NCBI GenBank assembly: GCA_003133225.1
Contig: PKWL01000061.1
Coordinates: 1-64,000, forward strand
Source of the DNA: Janthinobacterium sp.
GTDB lineage: Bacteria > Pseudomonadota > Gammaproteobacteria > Burkholderiales > Burkholderiaceae_D
Direction: 5' to 3'
DNA: 64,000 nt
In this document: positions 57,601-64,000 of the stretch, piece after piece
How positions within the stretch are numbered: the stretch's first letter is position 1
How the letters are laid out: each line of letters opens with the position of its first letter
Position numbers and translations under genes: made by a program
The notes under the pieces: generated by a model
The model's input: only the letters and a program-made list of their open reading frames with translations
What the model was told of the DNA's origin: nothing
Database searches by the model: none

Positions 57601-58374
57601 CATCGGCACATTCGAACCCCACACCATCAAATACGTCGAGTTATACCAGTCTGCCGACTCCGGCACGTCGGTCTGCTCGCCCCATACCTGCGGGCTGGCT
57701 GGCGGCAAGTCACAATACCAGTCGTAAAAACTAAGAGCCACGCCACCGATCAGCGACAGGTAACGGGTTCCGGCGGCGTAACTGACCATCGACATCGCCG
57801 GAATCGGCGAAAAGCCGACAATACGGTCCGGACCAAATTTCTTGATGGTCAAGGCGTTGGCGGCGGCGATGATTTCATTACTTTCGTTCCACGTGGCGCG
57901 CACGAAACCGCCCAGGCCGCGCACTGACTTGTATTTCTGTGCGCGCTCGGGGTTCTGACTGATGTAATCCCAGGCGGCAATCGGGTCCATCGTCAGCCGC
58001 GCTGCGCGCCACATTTCCATGAGGCGCCCGCGCACCATCGGATATTTGACGCGCTGCGCCGAATACACGTACCACGAATAGCTAGCTCCGCGCGGGCAGC
58101 CGCGCGGCTCGTGGTTGGGCAGGTCGGGACGGGTGCGCGGGTAATCGGTCTGCTGCGTTTCCCAGGTAATCAAGCCGTTCTTGACATACACTTTCCAGCT
58201 GCAAGAGCCAGTGCAATTCACGCCATGGGTCGAGCGCACGATCTTGTCGTGCTGCCAGCGCTGGCGATAGCCGTTTTCCCAGGTACGGTCTTCATTGACG
58301 AGCGCGCCATGGCCATTTGAAAACGTTTCTTTGGGATGGGTGAAAAACTTCAGACGATCCAAAAAATGACTCAT
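54679..58374 (-). CDS. narG: Respiratory nitrate reductase alpha subunit NarG
   Basis: This 1231-residue molybdopterin enzyme reduces nitrate to nitrite at the cytoplasmic face. The N-terminal FS0 cluster uses His50, Cys54 and Cys58 (THGVNCTGSCSW), with a further Cys in PRGCPRGASYSWY. The Mo-ligand Asp region is ESADWYNSTYLMVWGSNVPM. It is the first subunit gene of the nar operon, following a short nitroreductase gene by about 500 bases. Confidence 0.97.
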   Translation of the reverse strand: MSHFLDRLKFFTHPKETFSNGHGALVNEDRTWENGYRQRWQHDKIVRSTHGVNCTGSCSWKVYVKNGLITWETQQTDYPRTRPDLPNHEPRGCPRGASYSWYVYSAQRVKYPMVRGRLMEMWRAARLTMDPIAAWDYISQNPERAQKYKSVRGLGGFVRATWNESNEIIAAANALTIKKFGPDRIVGFSPIPAMSMVSYAAGTRYLSLIGGVALSFYDWYCDLPPASPQVWGEQTDVPESADWYNSTYLMVWGSNVPMTRTPDAHFYTEVRYKGTKTVAVSSDYGEMVKFGDIWLAPKQGTDAALAMAMGHVILKEFHAHGQSEYFRGYAKQYTDFPMLVLLKEKNGTLVPDYFLRASHLANNLDETNNPEWKTLVMDEISGDISAPAGSIGFRWGEAGKWNLEQKAGTSGQAIDPRLSLIDCSDQVLAVGFAYFGGQDGDDLLLRNVPVKNVMLADGSMAQVTTVFDLSLANYGIDRGLGGGNVAIDFSDDVPYTPAWQEKHTGVKAADVITVAREFADNADRTRGKSMVIVGAALNHWYHMDMTYRGIINMLMMCGCVGQSGGGWAHYVGQEKLRPQTGWTPLAFALDWNRPMRQMNGTSFFYAHTSQWRHEKLHTAEIASPSADGNVAQMALIDYNAKSERMGWLPSAPQLETNPLELTRAAEAAGMEVAAYAVEQIKAGKLNFSCDDPDNPANFPRNMFVWRSNILGSSGKGHEYFLKYLLGTQNALMSDEESCIKPRDIKMRPAAEGKLDLLVVLDFRMSTTCLYGDIVLPTATWYEKDDLNTSDMHPFIHPLSEAVQPLWQSKSDWEIYKGIAEKFSEIGGAYLGTQKDLILTPLLHDTPGELGQPFDPKDWRAGECEPIPGKTMPSMSVVERNYGDVFKKFTSIGPLLESAGNGGKGIGWNTGQEVDVLRGINRTVLEEGVSHGQPRLNSAIDAAEMILSLAPETNGHVAVKAWAALSKMTGRDHTHLALPREHDTIRFRDVQAQPRKIISSPTWSGLESEEVSYNAGYTNVHELIPWRTLTGRQQFYQDHLWMRDFGEGLCVYKPAINTKTTAAMLGAQPNGNKEIALNFITPHQKWGIHSTYSDNLRMLTLSRGGPHVWLSEDDAKAAGIVDNDWIEVFNVNGTLTARAVVSQRVPAGMTMMYHAQEKIINVPGAELSGKRGGIHNSVTRTVTKPTHMIGGYAQLSYGFNYYGTVGSNRDEFVLVRKMNKVDWLEGPFKADA

Positions 58375-58881
58375 GCTGCCTCCACGCGTGCACCGTTACC
58401 GATACTTGAAAATGAGAACGTTGCAACAAAATTGCTTACGTCAATGTACGAAGTCTACGTAACGGAGCCGGCAATGGCTATTGGCAAGAAGGGGTGGTCC
58501 GATTCGAAAAAGGACTAAGCACACTAGCTCTTTGTGACTATAGGTAACACGGATTTCGGCATCTAAGTTTGCGGACTCAAGTGGGGCCAAAACCTTATAA
58601 AAGGCCCAGCAATAACATGAAACGGAACTGAGCCAACCTGCCGTCTTTTTTTCCAAGGTGAGTACGCAAAGAGGAAAAAGCCTACGGCGAATTATTCCTA
58701 GAGAAGACGGCGCAAGAGGGCCATGCTCCCAATTGACGAATCTGATCCAGCCACGCTACCCTACCGTTAGAACGGAAAAACGAGGCCAATCGAAAAACGA
58801 GACCAATCACGTCGAACGTTCGATCAGCAAAGGCGCGCTGATCGCCGCTGCGATTTTGAAACTGACCGGGGCTGCGCCTGC
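58375..58881. other. Gap between the nitroreductase and narG
   Basis: No gene is seen. It should hold the narG promoter on the minus strand. I found no clear TTGAT-N4-ATCAA box. An overlapping short frame at 58658-58885 lacks homology. Confidence 0.5.
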
Positions 58882-59388
58882 TTAACCATGGATGGGGGTA
58901 TCCAGCACGACCACACCGACTGCGACGGGGGCAGCGGCGGGCGGCAGATTACGGATCGAGCCGATGCGAACAAAACCAGCCAGCGATTGGTCGGGGCTAA
59001 AGTCCAGTTGTGCCGACAGTGTCACCTCGAAGCAACGTTCTCCGTTAAGCACGCTGGCCCCGTAAGCTAGCTGCTGCGCGGCGTTGAGCCAATTGCCCAA
59101 GGCGGCCCCGGCGGCGAGCCACTGGTCACGCGGCGGCACGATGGTCCCGCCGGCGCGGCCACAAACACCAAGCAGCACGGGCGGTGGCGTCGCCTGCTTG
59201 CGCGCTCTGGCGCGGTCAGCGATCCCGGCCAGCTGCTCACGCTGGGCAGGGCCAAATTCGATGGCGCGCCAGGGACGCATTCCGCCATGAGCGGGCGCCC
59301 GGAAAGCTACTGGTATCATCCGTTCCAGTTCGTTGGGCCCCGGTCCAGGGTTTTCCAGCCGTTTCAAAGACACGGAGCGCCTGGACAT
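58882..59388 (-). CDS. Nitroreductase-family flavoprotein (YdjA-like)
   Basis: This 168-residue protein shows the nitroreductase fold: RRSVSLKRLENPGPGPNELE, FRAPAHGGMRPWRAIEFG, WLAAGAALGNWLNAAQQLAY and FVRIGSIR. FMN binding is expected; the substrate is unknown. The frame extends upstream to a TTG at 59478, but the ATG at 59388 gives the family start MSRRSVSLK. Its place between narK2 and narG suggests co-regulation with nitrate respiration. Some nar clusters carry such a gene, but I know no established role. Confidence 0.75.
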   Translation of the reverse strand: MSRRSVSLKRLENPGPGPNELERMIPVAFRAPAHGGMRPWRAIEFGPAQREQLAGIADRARARKQATPPPVLLGVCGRAGGTIVPPRDQWLAAGAALGNWLNAAQQLAYGASVLNGERCFEVTLSAQLDFSPDQSLAGFVRIGSIRNLPPAAAPVAVGVVVLDTPIHG

Positions 59389-59511
59389 TAAGGACCTAAG
59401 ACGCGGTTCGGGCGAGCCCAAGATTGCACCTCCCGCCGCTGCTTTTCGTTCGTCATTGTTAGTGCTGGGCCTGGGCAAGCGTCACCCATGCATGTGCTCG
59501 ATGCGAGCGCG

Positions 59512-60897
59512 CTAGCACGAAATTTCCGCCTGCTGGCGTGCATAAAACCACCAGGTGAGGGCAATGCAGCTGACATAGAACCCGATAAAGCACCACAATG
59601 CGGCTTCTGGACCGCCCGTCAACGCAATTGACGTCCCATAGCTTTTTGGAATAAAAAAGGCGCCATACGCTGCCACCGCCGACGTAAAGCCTAGCACCGC
59701 GGCGCTCTCCTTGTTCGCATCGATAACGGCTTGCTCTTGAGCCAACTTGCCCATCCCGGCAGCAGCGCGCTGGCGCTCGGTTAAGAAGATCACAGGAATC
59801 ATTCGGAAGGTCGAAGCATTACCGATGCCAGTGCCAGCGAACAGCAGCATAAACATCCAGAAGAAGCCCCAAAAATTGCCGACCGCGCCTGCATGTGGCA
59901 GATAGTGCATGACACCAAACACGGTAACGACCATCACGACGAAAGTCCACAGGGTCACCTTAGCGCCCCCCAGCTTGTCTGCGACAAAGCCGCCAACCAC
60001 GCGGGCCAGGGCACCGACCAAGGGCCCGAGGAACGCATATTGGAGGGGATTGAGATCGGGAAACTGGGTCTTGATCAGCAATGGAAAAGCGGCCGAATAT
60101 CCAATAAAGGAACCGAATGTTCCGGTATATAGCCAGCACATCAGCCAATTGTGCTTGCGCTTGAAGATCACGGCTTGCTCCGTAAAAGAGGCTTTTGCCG
60201 AAGCGATGTCATTCATGCCGAGCCATGCCAGCAGGGTGGTGAGAGCGATAAACGGTACCCAAATAAAACCCGCATTTTGCATCCATAATTGCTTGGTCTG
60301 CCCGGCGTTCATCCAGGGTTGCGCCTCGCCACCGAGCGCGCCGAAAATGCCGGCCGTGATGACCAGTGGCACCACGAACTGGACGACCGAGACACCCAAA
60401 TTGCCGAGTCCGGCATTCATGCCCAGTGCATAACCTTTCTGCGCCTTCGGGTAGAAAAAGCTGATGTTGGCCATCGACGAGGCAAAGTTGCCGCCGCCAA
60501 AACCGCACAACAGCGCCAGGATCAGCATGGTGGGAAAACTGGTACTGACATCCTGAACCGCAAAACCAATGCCGATGGCGGGAATCAGCAGCGACGCCGT
60601 GGACAGGGCGGTCCATTTTCTGCCGCCGAAGATGGGCACCATGAAGGAATAAAAAATGCGCAATGTTGCCCCTGACAGTCCCGGCAAGGCCGTCAGCCAG
60701 AATAGTTGATTGGTGCTGTACTTGAAACCGATATTTGGCAGGTTCACCACCACCACACTCCATACCATCCACACCGCGAAAGCGAGCAACAAGGCGGGAA
60801 TGGAAATCCACAAATTGCGATTGGCGGTCGATCTCCCGGTGCTTTGCCAGAAGCTGGTAGTTTCCGGGGCCCACATATTAATGACATATTTACTCAC
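59512..60897 (-). CDS. narK2: Nitrate/nitrite antiporter NarK (NarK2 type)
   Basis: This 461-residue MFS transporter has 12 helices and two nitrate signatures: FYPKAQKGYALGMNAGLGNL in helix 5 and FAGTGIGNASTFRMIPVIFL in helix 10. Antiport of nitrate against nitrite is inferred from the NarK2 group. The start is GTG with GAGGAG five bases upstream, overlapping the narK1 stop (GTGA); an ATG at 60876 is the alternative. It is probably co-translated with narK1. Confidence 0.9.
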   Translation of the reverse strand: MSKYVINMWAPETTSFWQSTGRSTANRNLWISIPALLLAFAVWMVWSVVVVNLPNIGFKYSTNQLFWLTALPGLSGATLRIFYSFMVPIFGGRKWTALSTASLLIPAIGIGFAVQDVSTSFPTMLILALLCGFGGGNFASSMANISFFYPKAQKGYALGMNAGLGNLGVSVVQFVVPLVITAGIFGALGGEAQPWMNAGQTKQLWMQNAGFIWVPFIALTTLLAWLGMNDIASAKASFTEQAVIFKRKHNWLMCWLYTGTFGSFIGYSAAFPLLIKTQFPDLNPLQYAFLGPLVGALARVVGGFVADKLGGAKVTLWTFVVMVVTVFGVMHYLPHAGAVGNFWGFFWMFMLLFAGTGIGNASTFRMIPVIFLTERQRAAAGMGKLAQEQAVIDANKESAAVLGFTSAVAAYGAFFIPKSYGTSIALTGGPEAALWCFIGFYVSCIALTWWFYARQQAEISC

Positions 60898-62201
60898 AAC
60901 ACTCTCCTCGATGCATAGCTTGATACGGGGGCCCGAATAACCGTTCGGGGTTGGTCTGGTATTGCCGATGCCGGCTCGGCGGCGACGCCCCCGTTTGGCT
61001 TGAATGAGTAATGCATGCATACCAGCGACACGCACACTGCGCCGTACAACAGCATGAATGCGGAGGAGCGCACGCCGGTCAGATCGACTAGGGCGCCAAA
61101 CATGATCGGCAGCACGAAGCCACCCAAGCCGCCGGCAAGGCCGACGACTCCCGATACGGCGCCGATGTTGTCAGTGAAGTCGTCGGCGATGAATTTAAAT
61201 ATGGATGCCTTTCCGATTGCCATGGCGACGCCTACGACAAACAGCAACAACGTAAACATCCACGGCGCCACGCCAATATGCAAGCTCATCTGGCCGCCGA
61301 CTGTCGTCACCACCATGCTCGTTGGCGGATAAGACAATAAAAAGAAGCAGACGAAGCACACCCACATCACTCGCCAAGTCACTTTGTAGGCGCCGTATTT
61401 GTCGGCGATCCAGCCGCCGAGGGCGCGCAAGATCCCGCCCGGCAGCGAGAAACACGCCGCTAGCAAGGCCGCCAGCCGCAGGTCAAAGCCATATTCAGCG
61501 ATGTAGTACTTGGTTATCCAAAGCGCAAGCGCGACATAGCCACCGAAAACCACTGAGTAGTACTGGCAATAGCGCCACACGCGCGGGTCCTTGAGCACCT
61601 TCATTTGCTCCGGGAATGATGCGCCGGCTGGCGCCTGATGCGATGTATCGGTATAGGAAAAGACCCAAAACAGCAATGCCGTAAGCAGCATGGCGGCAGC
61701 ATAGACCTTCGGCAGCATTTGCCAACCAAAGCCTGCAATGATCGCCGGCGCAACGAATTTTGTCAGCGCGGAACCAGAATTGCCGGCGCCAAATATCCCC
61801 ATTGCCAGGCCGCGCCGCTCCTTTTCGAACCAGCGCGCCACATACGGCGTCCCTACGGAGAAAGAACCTCCGGCCACGCCAATGAATAAGCCGAGTACCA
61901 GAAAATGCCAGTATTGCGTGGCATAACTGATCAGATAAATCGGCAGCACGCAGGCAAGCATCAGCAAGAAAAATACTTTGCGCCCACCATAGCGGTCGGT
62001 CCATATGCCGAGCGGCACGCGCACCAGCGATCCGGACAAAACTGGTGTTGCCGCCAGCAGCCCGAACTGTGTTTCATTGAGACCGAGGTGGGCCTTGATG
62101 GGTATGCCAAGTACCGCAAACATCATCCAGACTGCAAAGCAAATGGTAAAAGCGGAGGTGCTACTGAGCAACACCGAAATCTGCTTGTTAGTAGTTGCCA
62201 C
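60894..62201 (-). CDS. narK1: Nitrate transporter NarK (NarK1 type)
   Basis: This 435-residue MFS protein has 12 helices, VPLGIWTDRYGGRKVFFLLM in loop 2-3, the signature FEKERRGLAMGIFGAGNSGS in helix 5, and FVVGVAMAIGKASIFKFIAD in helix 10. NarK1 types import nitrate with protons; the pair with NarK2 is common in denitrifying proteobacteria. The start is GTG at 62201 with GGAGGGGAAAC in front; the longer frame is not preferred. It is the first gene of the nar run. Confidence 0.9.
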   Translation of the reverse strand: MATTNKQISVLLSSTSAFTICFAVWMMFAVLGIPIKAHLGLNETQFGLLAATPVLSGSLVRVPLGIWTDRYGGRKVFFLLMLACVLPIYLISYATQYWHFLVLGLFIGVAGGSFSVGTPYVARWFEKERRGLAMGIFGAGNSGSALTKFVAPAIIAGFGWQMLPKVYAAAMLLTALLFWVFSYTDTSHQAPAGASFPEQMKVLKDPRVWRYCQYYSVVFGGYVALALWITKYYIAEYGFDLRLAALLAACFSLPGGILRALGGWIADKYGAYKVTWRVMWVCFVCFFLLSYPPTSMVVTTVGGQMSLHIGVAPWMFTLLLFVVGVAMAIGKASIFKFIADDFTDNIGAVSGVVGLAGGLGGFVLPIMFGALVDLTGVRSSAFMLLYGAVCVSLVCMHYSFKPNGGVAAEPASAIPDQPRTVIRAPVSSYASRRVL

Positions 62202-62779
62202 GTTTCCCCTCCAAAGACGCAAGACATAGCGAAATGGTACGTTGCGCCGCGCAGTAGCACTATTACTCGGAGGGATATTTTGTAAAAGCAATCTGGCTAG
62301 GTGTCTCCGCCAAAGTAACTATTGGGTTGGCTTTCATATAGATCGAAAGGAGTGGTTCAAAAGATGCCATTTCAGGTCAAACGCCCGCGCCCGCTCTTCG
62401 GCTAAAAACCTGACACCTGTTTTTTCATTGCCACCGGCCGATATGGGCGAATGCCGCCAGGGCCGTATAAAAATGCTTGAGCGCGCCGGTAGCCAGGCCA
62501 GTACTTCAATTAGCACGCCACCAGAAAATCTTTGACGATTTCTCCCGGCGCGCGCGCGACATAGCGATCTTGATGCAAGAAGCAAAGCGCTCATCGACCT
62601 GCGAGAGCAAGGGCAAGGGCAAAGGACCTGATCGTTACAAATGGCATGGTCTCGCCCACTTGCAGCGCTTCGAGCGCGCCGAAGATGGCGGCGTGGCGGA
62701 AAGCGCGTGGCCGCGCCGCGCGCATCGACTCGATAGCGGCCAATACAGGAAGGGAAGAGCGCAGGGTCCCCGGCTAACG
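62202..62779. other. Gap upstream of narK1
   Basis: Should contain the nar promoter on the minus strand. No full FNR box was found by eye. Both strands have short open frames at 62334-62815 without recognisable families. Confidence 0.5.
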
Positions 62780-64000
62780 TCAGGAAAAGCTGGGTGTATG
62801 AAACTCACGTTTTAAAAGGAGAAGAGCCGCGGGAACCTCAGTCCCATCTGCCAGTTTGAATACGCTTACCACCTGCGATAAATTTCCCGCTTGCTCTTGC
62901 ATGCTTTGTGCGGCGGCAGCGGCTTGTTCCACCAAGGCCGCATTTTGTTGCGTCACGTCATCCATTTGCATGATGGCTTGATTGATTTGCTCGATACCGG
63001 ATGTCTGTTCCCGGCTGGCCGCCGTGATTTCGCACATGATGTCTGTCACACGCCCGATGCTGTCGACCATCTCATTCATGGTGGTGCCAGCCTGATCGAC
63101 CAGCCTGCTGCCGGCATTAACCGTTTCCACTGAATCATCGATCAACAGCTTGATTTCCTTGGCTGCGCTGGCCGAGCGCTGCGCCAGGCTGCGCACCTCG
63201 GCTGCCACTACCGCGAAGCCACGGCCCTGTTCGCCTGCGCGCGCTGCTTCTACCGCAGCATTTAGCGCCAAAATATTGGTCTGGAAGGCGATGCCGTCGA
63301 TGACGCCGATGATGTCGACAATCTTCCTGGACGCTGCGTTGATCGAACTCATCGTATCGACCACTTGCGTAACCACTGCGCCGCCCTTTACCGCCACTTC
63401 GGAAGCGGACAACGCGAGCACGTTCGCCTGTTGCGCATTGTCGGCATTCTGTTTGACGGTACCGGTCAATTCTTCCATCGACGATGCTGTTTCTTCCAGC
63501 GCGCTTGCCTGTTTTTCGGTGCGCGATGAAAGGTCGAGGTTGCCGGATGCGATCTGGCCCGATGCGGTAGCGATGGTGTCGGTCCCGGCGCGCACTTCGC
63601 CGACGATTCTAACCAAGCTTTCATTCATGTCTTTCAGTGCCTGTAGCAGTTGCCCCGTTTCGTCCTCAGATGCCACCTCGATGCGGGCCGTCAGGTCGCC
63701 CAGGGCGATCTGCCTCGCGATGCCGATCGCCCTGCCGAGCGGCACGGTCACCGACCGGCTGATGAGATAGCTAAGGAGCGTGGCCAACACCATAAGGGAG
63801 ACGATGCCGGCGATTAAAGCGTACTCGGTAGCCACCAGAGACGCGGCGCGCGAATTCAGTCTCTGCCCCAACCCTACCAGCGCGGTATCGTTGAGTTTTA
63901 TCTGAGTGTCGATCGCTTCAGTGAAGTGCGCAAAAAAATCCGCCGCGGGGAATGTCAATTGCGTCGCGTTCACGATCTGTTCCTGCGCCAGATGAATCGC
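62780..64000 (-). CDS. Methyl-accepting chemotaxis protein, 5' part outside the window
   Basis: The visible 406 residues start mid-gene at the window edge (the frame is open upstream, so the first visible Met is not the start). A transmembrane segment ([20 protein letters not shown]) precedes a HAMP domain and a long cytoplasmic signalling domain with the hairpin tip [20 protein letters not shown] and [20 protein letters not shown]. It would signal to CheA/CheW. The sensor ligand cannot be judged from the short visible part. It ends [11 protein letters not shown], lacking a CheR pentapeptide. Its link to denitrification is only by position. Confidence 0.9.
   Translation of the reverse strand, partial: AIHLAQEQIVNATQLTFPAADFFAHFTEAIDTQIKLNDTALVGLGQRLNSRAASLVATEYALIAGIVSLMVLATLLSYLISRSVTVPLGRAIGIARQIALGDLTARIEVASEDETGQLLQALKDMNESLVRIVGEVRAGTDTIATASGQIASGNLDLSSRTEKQASALEETASSMEELTGTVKQNADNAQQANVLALSASEVAVKGGAVVTQVVDTMSSINAASRKIVDIIGVIDGIAFQTNILALNAAVEAARAGEQGRGFAVVAAEVRSLAQRSASAAKEIKLLIDDSVETVNAGSRLVDQAGTTMNEMVDSIGRVTDIMCEITAASREQTSGIEQINQAIMQMDDVTQQNAALVEQAAAAAQSMQEQAGNLSQVVSVFKLADGTEVPAALLLLKREFHTPSFS

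Noticed and set aside
62334-62815. Frames on both strands upstream of narK1
   Set aside because: No homology recognised, and the plus-strand one runs into the end of the chemotaxis gene on the opposite strand.

Overview
The window is a respiratory nitrogen-oxide island of a betaproteobacterium. Burkholderiales is likely and an Oxalobacteraceae-like host is plausible: clade I nosZ with a twin-arginine signal, a RegBA redox pair, NsrR, a narK1K2GHJI-ppiC-moaA-narXL order, phasin and SerA type all fit. The genus is inference. No nitrite reductase (nirK or nirS) gene is visible, so the NO2- to NO step must be encoded elsewhere or be missing.

Layout. At 0-6.3 kb are nsrR with NsrR-like palindromes, a frame-broken hemerythrin gene, a polytopic membrane protein, the regBA redox two-component system, and a divergent outer-membrane protein plus TAT-exported thioredoxin pair. 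At 6.4-16.6 kb is the nos operon on the minus strand: nosZ, nosR, nosD, nosF, nosY, nosL, an unknown gene, a c-type cytochrome lipoprotein, and apbE (nosX-like). At 17.2-20.3 kb are an Nramp-family transporter with altered signature motifs and an amino-acid ABC permease with its binding protein. At 20.5-23.4 kb is a decay zone holding a truncated integrase, a broken DUF4331 gene, a VOC gene and a broken IS110 transposase. At 23.6-29.8 kb are a MIP18-type Fe-S protein, a tiny DUF2249-like gene coupled to a membrane protein, erpA, an HMA-like protein, an ECF sigma/DUF4142/cupredoxin operon and a phasin.

At 30.5-35.9 kb is the NO reductase operon: a 43-residue membrane peptide, a diheme NorC, NorB, NorQ and NorD, behind an FNR/Nnr-like box. 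At 36.0-42.8 kb are a tautomerase, a broken FmdE-like gene and a complete SUF operon (regulator-sufBCDSU-sufT) on the minus strand, tightly coupled by ATGA overlaps. serA follows at 43.7 kb, then a decayed Tn3-family transposon at 45.1-46.8 kb with three recognisable 36-38 bp-type ends. At 47.0-62.2 kb is the nitrate respiration cluster on the minus strand, and a methyl-accepting chemotaxis protein runs off the right edge.

How it works together. NarK1/NarK2 import nitrate and exchange it for nitrite. NarGHI reduces nitrate with quinol, with MoaA helping to make the molybdenum cofactor and NarXL sensing nitrate. NorCB removes NO and NosZ reduces N2O to N2, with NosR/ApbE supplying electrons and NosDFYL supplying copper and sulfur. 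NsrR, RegBA, NarXL and an FNR/Nnr-type factor are the likely controls. The SUF operon, ErpA and two MIP18-type proteins would serve Fe-S assembly and repair under NO stress. Several accessory genes (hemerythrin, FmdE-like, DUF4331, MFS, IS110, Tn3) are decayed, so the accessory parts are eroding while the core respiratory genes are intact.
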